From NCBI GenBank assembly GCA_038534135.1, contig JBCAXJ010000006.1:46013-110012 (forward strand): a stretch of 64,000 nt of DNA. The letters are read 5' to 3'. The notes under the pieces were generated by a model. It was not told the origin of the DNA. It saw only the letters and a program-made list of their open reading frames with translations, and made no database searches. Each line of letters begins with the position of its first letter. The stretch's first letter is position 1. Source of the DNA: Thermohalobaculum sp038534135 (GTDB lineage Bacteria; Pseudomonadota; Alphaproteobacteria; Rhodobacterales; Rhodobacteraceae). Positions 15,621 to 24,200 of this stretch are shown here, in pieces. The position numbers and the translations under genes were made by a program.

Positions 15621-16835
15621 ATGAGAGAAGATGCGAAAGCGCTGGCTGACGCCTTTGATCTGACACGACTTTCTCCCGAGTTCGCACAGGACCCGTTCCC
15701 GACCTATCGGGCGCTGCTGGCTCATGCACCGGTGAAGCGTTTCGAGGACGGCTCGCTCATGGTCGCGCGCTACGATGATCTGATGCGGATCTACCGCGAC
15801 ACGCAGACGTTCTCCTCCGACAAGAAGGCGGAGTTCCTGCCAAAATACGGTGACGCGCCGCTCTACAAGCATCACACAACCTCGCTGGTCTTCAACGACC
15901 CGCCACTGCATACACGGGTCCGGCGGATCATGTCGGGCGCGCTGACGCCCCGGGCCATTGCCGCAATGGAACCGGGCCTCGTAGCACTGGTCGATCGTTT
16001 GCTCGACGCCCTGCCCGATCCGTGCGATCTGATCGAGCATTACGCCTCAGCAATCCCGGTCGAGGTCATTGGCAACCTGTTCGATATCCCGCGCGAGGAA
16101 CGCGCCCCCTTGCGCGACTGGTCCCTTGCAATTCTCGGCGCCTTGGAACCGGTGCTCACGCCAGAGCAACACCAATCGGGAAACACCGCCGTCAGCGCGT
16201 TCAGCGGCTATCTGCGCGATCTCGTGGCGCGACGGCGAAAGTCGCCCGGAGACCCGGAAACAGATGTCCTAACCCGCCTGATGCAGGACCACCGCGGTGA
16301 GCATCTGACCGAGGACGAGCTTCTCCAGAACTGCATCTTCATCCTGAACGCCGGGCACGAGACCACAACCAATCTGATCGGCAACGCATTGGACCTGTTC
16401 CTGGAGTTCCCGGCAGAACGCGCACGGCTGCTTGCAGATCCAACCCTGATCGATAGCGCCGTCGAAGAAGTTCTGAGACACCAAAGCTCGAACCAGCTTG
16501 GCAACAGGATCACATCTAAGTCTTGTGAAATCAGCGGTTTACACCTCGAACCTGGAACTCGAGTTCACCTGCTGATGGGTGCCGCCAATCGCGATCCGGA
16601 ACAGTTCACCGACCCCGACCGGTTCAACACTGCACGCACACCAAACCGTCATCTGGCCTTCGCGGGAGGCCCCCATGTGTGCCTTGGTCTGACGCTTGCG
16701 CGGATGGAAGGCAGGATCGCCATCGAGCGGTTCCTAACGCGCTATCCAGGTTACAGCCGCAACGGGTCCGGAACGCGCACGGGACGTGTCCGCTTCCGCG
16801 GATTCTCGCATTTACCCGTGAGGCTGGGCCCCTGA
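15621..16835 (+). CDS. Cytochrome P450
   Basis: A 404-residue soluble bacterial P450 that would hydroxylate an unknown substrate with electrons from a ferredoxin or similar partner, none of which is encoded nearby. The I-helix oxygen-activation motif is AGHETT (244-249), the ExxR motif is EEVLR (282-286), and the heme-ligating Cys354 lies in FAGGPHVCLG. LVFNDPPLHTRVRRIM matches the C-helix. AGGGAGG precedes the ATG. It diverges from the radical SAM gene across a 111-bp region and converges on the Mth938-domain gene two bases past its stop. Confidence 0.93.
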   Translation: MREDAKALADAFDLTRLSPEFAQDPFPTYRALLAHAPVKRFEDGSLMVARYDDLMRIYRDTQTFSSDKKAEFLPKYGDAPLYKHHTTSLVFNDPPLHTRVRRIMSGALTPRAIAAMEPGLVALVDRLLDALPDPCDLIEHYASAIPVEVIGNLFDIPREERAPLRDWSLAILGALEPVLTPEQHQSGNTAVSAFSGYLRDLVARRRKSPGDPETDVLTRLMQDHRGEHLTEDELLQNCIFILNAGHETTTNLIGNALDLFLEFPAERARLLADPTLIDSAVEEVLRHQSSNQLGNRITSKSCEISGLHLEPGTRVHLLMGAANRDPEQFTDPDRFNTARTPNRHLAFAGGPHVCLGLTLARMEGRIAIERFLTRYPGYSRNGSGTRTGRVRFRGFSHLPVRLGP

Positions 16836-16837
16836 CG

Positions 16838-17200
16838 TCAGACTGCTGTCAGGACAGCAGCGACCCGGCGATCTTCGGTCAACAGGACATTGTAGGTCCG
16901 GCAAGCCGACGGCGTGGACATCAGATCCAGCCCAATCTCGGCCTCGTCCAGGGACGTGCGCACGTCGCGCGGCAGCGGCGCCACGTCGTCACCCATTCCG
17001 ATCAGCAGCACGTCCAGTGTCCCCGCCGCATCCAGCACAGGCGCCATTGCCTCGACCGTGATCACTCCGGCAAATGAAAGCGTCACCTCCGGCAGCAGGA
17101 TCACGGATCCCGCTTGCCAGACGCCGCCCAGACGGAAGCCGCCCGGCCCGTAACCATCGACCGGGGGGCGTGCCTCGTAATCAATCTCGATCATACGCAT
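16838..17200 (-). CDS. Mth938-like domain protein
   Basis: A 120-residue protein of the Mth938/NDUFAF3-like fold, whose eukaryotic relative is a complex I assembly factor; bacterial function is unknown. Visible features are INYEARPPVDGYGPGGFRLGG-like IDYEARPPVDGYG at the N-terminus, LDVLLIGMG in the core and RTYNVLLTEDRRVAAVL at the end. ATG 17200 follows GGGAGG. It is third in a yajC-secDF-Mth938 operon, a common arrangement in Rhodobacterales, 19 bp after secDF, which hints at a link to membrane protein biogenesis. Confidence 0.88.
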   Translation of the reverse strand: MRMIEIDYEARPPVDGYGPGGFRLGGVWQAGSVILLPEVTLSFAGVITVEAMAPVLDAAGTLDVLLIGMGDDVAPLPRDVRTSLDEAEIGLDLMSTPSACRTYNVLLTEDRRVAAVLTAV

Positions 17201-17219
17201 CGTCAGACCTCCCGGCGGG

Positions 17220-19859
17220 TCACACCTGCGCACCGCCGAAGTTCGTGCCGGCGTTCTTTTCGGCCTGCGTGGTCCAGTCGCGCTTCACGCCGAACCACAG
17301 CAAGGCCGCAACGGCCACGAAGATCGAGGAATAGGTGCCGACAACGACGCCCCAGATCATCGCGAAGGTGAAACCCTTGATGACTTCCGGGCCCAACACG
17401 TACATGGCGACCAGGGCGATCAGGGTCGTGATCGACGTCATCAAGGTTCGGCTGAGCGTCTCGTTCAACGAGAGGTTCATCAACTCGACCAACGGCATCT
17501 GTTTGTATTTTCGCAGATTCTCACGGACTCGGTCGAAGACCACGACCGTATCGTTCAGCGAGTATCCAACGATGGTCAGAATCGCCGCAATGATGGCGAG
17601 GTTGAACTCGATCCCCGTGACCTCGAACACGCCGATCGTCAGTGCCACATCGTGGACCAGCGCGATCACCGCGGCGAGGCCGAACTGCCACTCGAAGCGC
17701 AGCCAGATATAGATCAACACCGCCAGGACGGCGAGGATCACCGCAATGATCCCTGCTTGTAGCAACTCGCCCGAAACCTTGGGGCCGACGAATTCAACGC
17801 GCCGCACCTCGGCGCCCGTGATCTGGGATTCGATGGTTTCCTCAACGGCTTGCGCGACAAGCTTGTTGCCGGAATCCTCTGCTTGCGCTTCGACCCGGAT
17901 CAGAACATCGCGCTCTGACCCAAAATTCTGAACCGCGACCTCGCCGAAGTTCAGGTCCGAGACCATACTCCGGATCTCGCCCAGATCGGCTGTCTCCTGG
18001 GTCTGAACCTCGACCAGCGTGCCACCTTTGAAATCAATACCGAAGTTCAGCCCCAGCACCGCGGCACCGCCAACCGATGCCGCGACAAGCACGGCCGAGG
18101 CCAGCGCCGCGATCCGGCGCCCTCCCATGAAGTTGATCTTCGTGCCTTGCGCGACCAGCCGGAAAAGACCGATCTTGAGGCTTTTGGGCCGCGCCGAATG
18201 CAGCCAAGACGACACCATGAAGCGCGTCACCAGGGTCGCGGTGAAGACCGACGTGATGATGCCAACGCCCAGCGTGACCGCGAAGCCTTTCACCGGGCCG
18301 GAGCCCATCGCGAACAGGATGACCGCCGCGATGAAGGTCGTGATGTTGGCGTCGATGATGGCAGAAAAGGCCTGCTCGTACCCGCGTTCGATCGCGCGGG
18401 ATGGAGGCTTCTGTCCCTTCAATTCCTCGCGGATGCGTTCGAAGATCAGCACGTTTGCGTCAACCGCCATACCGATGGTCAACACGATCCCCGCAATACC
18501 CGGCAAGGTCAGCGTGGCACCGATGGCCGACAAAAACCCGAAGATCAGCGCGACGTTCACGATCAGAGCAATGTTGGCAAACAATCCAAAGCGCCCATAG
18601 GTCGTGCCCATGAAGATCAGAATGCCGACAAAGGCGAGGATTGTCGCGAGCTTTCCGGCGGCGATGGAGTCGGCGCCAAGATCGGGGCCAACCGTGCGTT
18701 CCTCCTCGACCGAAATCGATGCCGGAAGCGCACCGGCACGCAGCAGGATCGCAAGGTTCGTGGCACTCTCGACAGTAAAGTCACCCTCGATGAACCCCGA
18801 TCCGCCCAGGATCGCGGTTCGGATGCGCGGCGCCGTGATGACCACGTCATCCAGGACGATCGCAAACAAGCGTCCCTGGTTGGCAGCCGTATACTCGCCG
18901 AAAATCCTGGCGCCGTTGCTGTCGAACCGAAAGTTGACCACCGGAAGGCCATTATCGGGGTTGAACCCGAGTTGCGCATCGACCAGCCGCTCCCCGCTTA
19001 GAACAGGGTTCTCATCCAGCAGAAAGCGCTGTCCTTCCGCGTCCTCGACGATGATCTCACCTGGTCCTGCACTGTCCGCATCCGCACCGAACCCGATGAC
19101 ATCGTGGAAGGTCAGCTTTGCCGTCTTGCCGATGATCTCGAGCAATTCGGCAGACGAAGACAGGCCCGGCACCTGAATCAAAATGCGTCGATCACCCTGG
19201 CGCTGGATTGTCGGTTCGCGCGTCCCGGTCTCGTCGATACGCCGCCGCATGATCTCGAGCGACTGCGCCATCGTGCGGTTGTTGATCTCCGTCTTGCCTG
19301 CCTCGCTGATCTCCAGCACATAGCCGCCTGGCATCTCCGTAATCGTAAGGTCGACCTGACCCAACCCGGCACCGCCGGTCATGAATCCACCGCCAAGGCC
19401 GCCGCCAATGGGCTGCGCGAGCTCTTGAAGGACCTCGCCCGCTCGGATCTGATCAGCCGGGTTCGTGATCTCAACCCGAACGACATCGCCGTCGATCGCG
19501 ATCTTTCGGCGGATCTGTTCACGGCGCAGCGCATCGAAGACCTCTCGCCGCAGGTTCAGGATGCGCTCCGCCCAGACCTCCTCGACCTGCACTTCGACCA
19601 GCAAGTGCACACCGCCGCGCAGATCAAGCCCCAAGTTGACGACATTCGGCGGCAGGAATGAAGGCCAGCCAGCAACATGTTCCTGTAATTCGGCCTGCGT
19701 CGGCTGATTCTCACCGCCGTACCGTCCCGCCTCGAGCGCCGTTGACGCGCGAGATGCCTGGTCCGCGGACTCGTACCAAAGGTTTGGCATCGCGAACACG
19801 ATGCCGAGCAGACAGACCAGCAGGATCGAAATTTTCTTCCACGGGGCGAAGTAGAGCAT
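17220..19859 (-). CDS. secDF: Fused Sec translocon accessory protein SecDF
   Basis: An 879-residue fusion of SecD (about 1-550) and SecF (about 560-879). The complex uses the proton gradient to complete protein export through SecYEG. The SecD half shows VNLGLDLRGGVHLLVEV, a large periplasmic domain, and the TM5-region GIAGIVLTIGMAVDANVLIFERIREE; the SecF half shows LNFGIDFKGGTLVEV and IVGYSLNDTVVVFDRVRENLR. These Asp/Arg motifs are the proton pathway. Many bacteria keep the halves separate. AGGAGGGG precedes the ATG, and yajC lies 24 bp upstream. Confidence 0.96.
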   Translation of the reverse strand: MLYFAPWKKISILLVCLLGIVFAMPNLWYESADQASRASTALEAGRYGGENQPTQAELQEHVAGWPSFLPPNVVNLGLDLRGGVHLLVEVQVEEVWAERILNLRREVFDALRREQIRRKIAIDGDVVRVEITNPADQIRAGEVLQELAQPIGGGLGGGFMTGGAGLGQVDLTITEMPGGYVLEISEAGKTEINNRTMAQSLEIMRRRIDETGTREPTIQRQGDRRILIQVPGLSSSAELLEIIGKTAKLTFHDVIGFGADADSAGPGEIIVEDAEGQRFLLDENPVLSGERLVDAQLGFNPDNGLPVVNFRFDSNGARIFGEYTAANQGRLFAIVLDDVVITAPRIRTAILGGSGFIEGDFTVESATNLAILLRAGALPASISVEEERTVGPDLGADSIAAGKLATILAFVGILIFMGTTYGRFGLFANIALIVNVALIFGFLSAIGATLTLPGIAGIVLTIGMAVDANVLIFERIREELKGQKPPSRAIERGYEQAFSAIIDANITTFIAAVILFAMGSGPVKGFAVTLGVGIITSVFTATLVTRFMVSSWLHSARPKSLKIGLFRLVAQGTKINFMGGRRIAALASAVLVAASVGGAAVLGLNFGIDFKGGTLVEVQTQETADLGEIRSMVSDLNFGEVAVQNFGSERDVLIRVEAQAEDSGNKLVAQAVEETIESQITGAEVRRVEFVGPKVSGELLQAGIIAVILAVLAVLIYIWLRFEWQFGLAAVIALVHDVALTIGVFEVTGIEFNLAIIAAILTIVGYSLNDTVVVFDRVRENLRKYKQMPLVELMNLSLNETLSRTLMTSITTLIALVAMYVLGPEVIKGFTFAMIWGVVVGTYSSIFVAVAALLWFGVKRDWTTQAEKNAGTNFGGAQV

Positions 19860-19883
19860 GGGACAACGCCCCTCCTGTGCGGA

Positions 19884-20216
19884 CTAGCTGTCCTTGGCGG
19901 GTTCGGTCTTTGATGTGACCGTCTGGATCGTCGAGCGGTAAAGCTTGACGCGAACATCCGGGGCGATCTCGACCTCGAGTTCCTCTTCGCCTTCCTTCAC
20001 CTTCGTGACCTTGGCGACGATCCCGCCGGCCGTCACGATCTGATCGCCGCGGCGCAGAGCCTGGACCATATTGCGGTGCTCTTTCGCGCGCTTCTGCTGC
20101 GGACGGATCAGCAGGAAGTAGAAGATCACGAAAATCAGAACGAGCGGAATAAGCGAGGTGATGAAATCACCGCCGGGCGCACCGGCGCCTTGGGCGTAGG
20201 CGGGAGTTATAAACAT
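19884..20216 (-). CDS. yajC: Sec translocase accessory subunit YajC
   Basis: A 110-residue single-pass membrane protein that associates with SecDF. It has a short periplasmic N-terminus, one TM helix (LIPLVLIFVIFYFLLI, about 22-38), then the family signature RPQQKRAKEH and a cytoplasmic beta-rich domain (GDQIVTAGGIVAKVTKV). GAGAGA precedes the ATG. It is the first gene of the operon with secDF and the Mth938 gene. Confidence 0.96.
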   Translation of the reverse strand: MFITPAYAQGAGAPGGDFITSLIPLVLIFVIFYFLLIRPQQKRAKEHRNMVQALRRGDQIVTAGGIVAKVTKVKEGEEELEVEIAPDVRVKLYRSTIQTVTSKTEPAKDS

Positions 20217-20562
20217 TTGTCTCTCGTGTGTTCTTGGGGCCGTGGCCCTGTTCGCTGCGGGGTATATACGGGCGCTCTGCCATGATGCAAGGAACGCAGC
20301 GGGAACGCACGCACGTCAATTCTCCTGCATGACCATATTGACGCTTGGCGATATTCATACCTGGTCGTCATCGCGAGAGCATGAGCGGGAACTTACCATC
20401 CAATGGGATGATCTGCCTCGTGATGAAACGGTTTTTCCACAATTAACGTCCCATTAGGGAACAAGTGTACAGAAATGTCGCACCTCTGGCATAAGCTCGA
20501 GGACACGTGACGCGGACCGCCTGCCCCCAGGGCGCCGTCCGGAGATGCAGAGGAGCAACTCC
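20217..20562. other. Intergenic region, yajC promoter side
   Basis: About 350 bp without a supported gene. It must hold the yajC promoter. TTAA-CGTCCCA-TTAG at 20443-20457 is a seven-of-eight match to the CtrA consensus TTAA-N7-TTAA and points toward the small open frame that follows. A 42-codon frame from ATG 20332 has no ribosome site, and I do not call it. Confidence 0.4.
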
Positions 20563-20643
20563 ATGCAAAGTATTTATGTGATCGCGCCAGCGATGGGCAT
20601 GACCGCGTATCTCGCGCTGATGGCCACGATATTCATCATGTGA
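20563..20643 (+). CDS. Possible 26-aa hydrophobic small protein
   Basis: ATG 20563 is preceded by AGAGGAG at 8-9 bases, a strong ribosome site, and opens a 26-codon frame beginning MQSIYVIAPAMGMTAY. Nearly all residues are hydrophobic, with no charged residue, consistent with one membrane-spanning helix. It ends 58 bp before the convergent mlaC stop. A CtrA-like half-perfect site lies about 105 bp upstream. The evidence is the ribosome site and composition only. Confidence 0.4.
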   Translation: MQSIYVIAPAMGMTAYLALMATIFIM

Positions 20644-20701
20644 CACAGGGCTTCGCGCCAGATCGGTTGCCGGCACGAAGACATTCGCGTCTGGCCGTCG
20701 A

Positions 20702-21304
20702 TCAGGACGGCGCGCGCAGATGCGCGATCAGCGCCTTCACATCACCATTCCGCTTTTCCAGCATCGCGTTGATTTCCTCGCGCTGGCTGGCCGCCATCGA
20801 GATCCCTTCGATGATGAGGTCGACGATCTCGATCCGGCCGCCCCGATCGCTGACCAACCACTCGACAGCGACAGGTTCGCGGTCCGGCACTTCGATCGGG
20901 CTCTCGACCAGAATCCCTTTACGCCCTGCGTCGATGGTCTTTCCGATCAGTATCTTCGGGTCGCCCGAATACTCGTCAAACCGCCGGGCATAGGTGACCG
21001 AGATGTACCTCGAGAATGCAGACGTGAAATCGCTCTGATCCGCCGAACTCATTTCCCGCCAGTTTCGGCCCGCCGAAAACTTTGCGAGCAAAGGCATGTT
21101 CGCGCGCCGCTCCATGATTGCTTGCAGTTTCGGCGCACGGCTTTCGCCAGATCCGGGTTCGCGCAGCAGTGTCAGGATTTCATCCAGCGTTGCCTGAACA
21201 TGCGCCCGAGCTTCCTCGGGGCTAAGCGCGTATGACACCGACGAGCCGGCGGCCGCTGCCGCGGCGGCCCCAAGCGCCAAGAAATATCGTCTCTTCAGGA
21301 TCAT
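20702..21304 (-). CDS. MlaC/Ttg2D-family phospholipid-binding periplasmic protein
   Basis: A 200-residue secreted protein of the MlaC family, which shuttles phospholipids between outer-membrane MlaA and the inner-membrane MlaFEDB transporter. The N-terminus KRRYFLALGAAAAAAAG is a signal with a twin-arginine, so Tat or Sec export is possible. The family segment runs from LSPEEARAHVQATLDEIL to the VDLIIEGISMAASQREEINAML region. The ATG at 21304 has AAGGAG ten bases upstream. It follows mlaA by 44 bp, and the two form an operon. MlaFEDB genes are not in the window. Confidence 0.9.
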   Translation of the reverse strand: MILKRRYFLALGAAAAAAAGSSVSYALSPEEARAHVQATLDEILTLLREPGSGESRAPKLQAIMERRANMPLLAKFSAGRNWREMSSADQSDFTSAFSRYISVTYARRFDEYSGDPKILIGKTIDAGRKGILVESPIEVPDREPVAVEWLVSDRGGRIEIVDLIIEGISMAASQREEINAMLEKRNGDVKALIAHLRAPS

Positions 21305-21348
21305 CGGTTCCAATCTCCTTGGGTGTTATCGGGACAATATGTCCCTTT

Positions 21349-22086
21349 TCACTCCGAAAACAGGTCAGGCAGGTCGTCGATGCTCGTCTCTCCGCCGGCG
21401 GCCCGGCGCCGTCGGTTTTGTATATAGGCCGTTCGGACGCTGACGTAACTGTCCTCGCTGCGATAAAGTACTTCTTCGATCAACTGCTTGTTCCGGTTGC
21501 GCGTATCAACGATTTCCAGCGCCCGAACCGTCGCGGATGCAATCACAAGTTCGCTACCGCCAGAGATGTAGGTCGTCGGCTGCAACGCCGTGTCGATCAC
21601 AAGACCCACCGCGTCGCGCGCGGTCGACGGGCCGAAAAGCGGAAGCTCCAGATAGGCGCCTTCGCCAACACCCCATGATGCCAGCGTCAGCCCGAAATCC
21701 GTCGGCGCAGATGGCAGCCCGAATTCGGTCGCTGGGTCCAGCGCGCCACCAGCGCCGTAGACCGTGTTGATCGCAAACCGTCCCAGCATCGACGCGGCTT
21801 CCTCTGCGTCACCCTGCAGAACATGGTTGACAAAAACACCCGGCAAGCGTGCGTGGCGGACCGCATTTCCGAAGATGTGCTTGAACAGCGTCGGCGTTGC
21901 GAAGTCGTAGGCGTCGGCGGCCGGGCGCAGGATCGTTTCGTCCAGCCCCTTGTTCACCGAATGGATCTGGCGATTCAGATCTTCAAGCGGATCGTGAACC
22001 AATTCACCCTCCGACCGCGCACCCGCGCAGGCCGAGAGACCAAGAACCACGACACCCCAGACCAAACCTGTTAAAGTAAACCTCAC
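21349..22086 (-). CDS. mlaA: MlaA/VacJ family outer-membrane lipoprotein
   Basis: A 245-residue lipoprotein that removes mislocalised phospholipids from the outer leaflet. Residues 1-20 are a lipoprotein signal with lipobox LSAC. The core has DPLEDLNRQIHSVNKGLD, the membrane-inserted helical region, FGRFAINTVYGAGGALDPA-like segments and DFGLTLASWGVGEGAYLELPLFGPSTARD, all standard. The start is GTG 22086 with GAAGGA upstream. The C-terminus SIDDLPDLFSE resembles that of the second MlaA homolog at 30339-31100, so the two are paralogs. Confidence 0.93.
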   Translation of the reverse strand: MRFTLTGLVWGVVVLGLSACAGARSEGELVHDPLEDLNRQIHSVNKGLDETILRPAADAYDFATPTLFKHIFGNAVRHARLPGVFVNHVLQGDAEEAASMLGRFAINTVYGAGGALDPATEFGLPSAPTDFGLTLASWGVGEGAYLELPLFGPSTARDAVGLVIDTALQPTTYISGGSELVIASATVRALEIVDTRNRNKQLIEEVLYRSEDSYVSVRTAYIQNRRRRAAGGETSIDDLPDLFSE

Positions 22087-22340
22087 GCCGCGTCCTTCTC
22101 TGCTCGATCAATGGTTCGACCCGGTGCGTGCCCACCGGCTTTCAGGCCGATCTTAACTGCAAGACAAATCTGCGCCAAGTTGGTAAAGGAGACGCGACCA
22201 CGGAAGCGCACCTATGTCCCTGACGCAGGGAGTGCGCTCTTTTGGTGATTAATTTTCAGTACGGATGGGTCAACTCTTGATCATTCCATGTTAAGCGATG
22301 GCTCCCAATATGGCAGGGGTCACATGAAGCGAGGCTGCGG

Positions 22341-24200
22341 GTGCCAGACATAAAGTACGATAAGGGTCTTGCGGAGCTCCGCGAGAACATGGGTAAGTGC
22401 CGGGGCCACTTCTGGTCGGTGGCAATCTTCAGCATTTTCGTGAACCTGCTGATGCTGACCGGCCCGCTCTTCATGCTTCAAACCTACGATCGGGTGCTTT
22501 CCAGCCGGTCCGAGGAGACACTTGTCGCCCTGCTTCTGCTCGTGACGTTCCTGTTCATCGCCTACGGGGCGTTGGAGTTCGCACGTGGCCGGGTCCTTGC
22601 CCGCGCCGGTGGTCGTTTCCAGACGCTTCTGGACTTGCGCATTTTCGACGCCGTTCTGCGCCGCTCCGTGGCTCCGGCAGACCGGGCGAAGCCAAATACA
22701 GCGGCGCGCGATCTGGATTCGGTGCGGCAGCTTCTGTCAGGTCCGGCACCTTTCGCGCTGTTCGATATCCCCTGGACGCCGATCTTTCTGGCGGCGATTT
22801 TTATCTTCCACCCGGTGCTCGGCTTCATCGCAATTGGTGGTGGGCTGTTCCTGATCGTGCTGACGCTTTTGAACCAGTGGCGTTCGAAGGAACCGAACGC
22901 AGAATCGCAGATGGCGAGCGCGCAGGCGGAAAACCTGGGCGAGGCACTGCGGCAGAACGCCGAGGCTGTGCAAGGGCTCGGCATGCGCGGGATCGGGATG
23001 AAACGCTGGTCTGCGCTGCGGGACAAAGCGTTGGACAAGCAGATCCTCGCATCCGACCGTACGGCGAGCTATACGTCGTCCTCGAAGGCGATGCGCTTCT
23101 ATTTGCAGAGTTTCATGCTCGCAGCCGGTGCCTGGCTGGTGCTGCAACAGGAAATCTCGCCGGGGATGATGATCGCGGGCTCGATCCTGATGGGTCGCGC
23201 GCTTGCGCCGATCGAACAGGCCATTGGTCAGTGGGCACTCTTCCAGCGCGCCACGCGCGGGTGGAAGTCGCTTTCGGAACTGCTCGAGAAGACACCCACC
23301 GAAGCCGCGAAGACCGAATTGCCACAACCAAAGGGTTTCGTCGAGGCACGCGGGATCAGCGTCGTCGCGCCAGGCGAACAGGTTCCCGCCCTGCGCGGAA
23401 TCAACTTCAAGGTCGAACCGGGTCAGGCCCTCGGCGTGATTGGTCCATCCGGCGCGGGCAAGACCACGCTGGCGAAGGTCCTTACCGGGATCTGGCAGCC
23501 CGCTGCCGGGAAGGTCCGGCTCGACGGTGCAGCACTCGATCAGTGGCCAAGCGACGGGTTGGGACGACACATCGGATACCTGCCACAGGAGATCGGTCTT
23601 CTGTCTGGGACTGTTGCCGAGAATATCGCGCGCCTTGAGCCGGAACCCGACCCGAAACAGATCGTCCTCGCAGCTCAGCGCGCAGGGGCACACGAATTGC
23701 TCCTGAGTCTGCCGCAAGGCTATGACACGGATATCGGTGCGGGCGGACAGCGTCTTTCGGGTGGTCAGCGCCAGCGCGTAGCCCTTGCCCGGGCGCTCTA
23801 TGGCGACCCGCCGGTCCTGATCCTGGATGAGCCGAATGCAAACCTCGACGCTCAGGGCGAACAGGCGCTCGTCGATGCGATCCGCGATGCCAAGAGCCGG
23901 GGCCGCACGGTGCTGATCATGGCGCACCGCCCCTCGGCAATCGCCGCCTGTGATCTGCTCCTGATGATCGACAAGGGTCAACAGGTCGACTTCGGCCCCC
24001 GCGACGAGGTCCTCAAGAAACGCACCAGAAACTATCCGCAACTGGTCAACAACCAGCAAGGCGGCGGTGGCGGCGCGCAGGCGCAACCTGCTGCGGCGGG
24101 TGCGCATCAATCGATCGCACAAGGCGGTCAACCGGGTACAGCGACGACTCTGACGCCCACCCAGACGACCGTCGCCATGTCGGGAGAGAAGAAATCATGA
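22341..24200 (+). CDS. Type I secretion ABC transporter (PrtD/HlyB class)
   Basis: A 619-residue inner-membrane permease-ATPase of a type I secretion system. Residues about 20-310 hold the ABC membrane domain; there is no N-terminal C39 peptidase. Walker A is GPSGAGKTT (368-376), the signature LSGGQRQR lies near 475, and Walker B is VLILDEP near 495. The last ~45 residues are a low-complexity Gly/Gln/Ala tail. The GTG start has GAGG upstream. The stop overlaps the adaptor ATG (ATGA). No TolC homolog or RTX-type substrate is seen nearby. Confidence 0.93.
   Translation: MPDIKYDKGLAELRENMGKCRGHFWSVAIFSIFVNLLMLTGPLFMLQTYDRVLSSRSEETLVALLLLVTFLFIAYGALEFARGRVLARAGGRFQTLLDLRIFDAVLRRSVAPADRAKPNTAARDLDSVRQLLSGPAPFALFDIPWTPIFLAAIFIFHPVLGFIAIGGGLFLIVLTLLNQWRSKEPNAESQMASAQAENLGEALRQNAEAVQGLGMRGIGMKRWSALRDKALDKQILASDRTASYTSSSKAMRFYLQSFMLAAGAWLVLQQEISPGMMIAGSILMGRALAPIEQAIGQWALFQRATRGWKSLSELLEKTPTEAAKTELPQPKGFVEARGISVVAPGEQVPALRGINFKVEPGQALGVIGPSGAGKTTLAKVLTGIWQPAAGKVRLDGAALDQWPSDGLGRHIGYLPQEIGLLSGTVAENIARLEPEPDPKQIVLAAQRAGAHELLLSLPQGYDTDIGAGGQRLSGGQRQRVALARALYGDPPVLILDEPNANLDAQGEQALVDAIRDAKSRGRTVLIMAHRPSAIAACDLLLMIDKGQQVDFGPRDEVLKKRTRNYPQLVNNQQGGGGGAQAQPAAAGAHQSIAQGGQPGTATTLTPTQTTVAMSGEKKS

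Noticed and set aside
16843..16860. Hairpin CTGCTGTC-AG-GACAGCAG between P450 and the Mth938 gene
   Set aside because: The loop is only two bases, no T-run follows on either strand, and it lies inside the end of the Mth938 coding region.
20332..20457. A 42-codon plus-strand frame
   Set aside because: There is no ribosome site and it lies in the yajC upstream region; composition alone is not enough.
22737..24131. A 464-codon minus-strand frame
   Set aside because: It is antisense to the type I secretion ABC gene, which has all ABC motifs.
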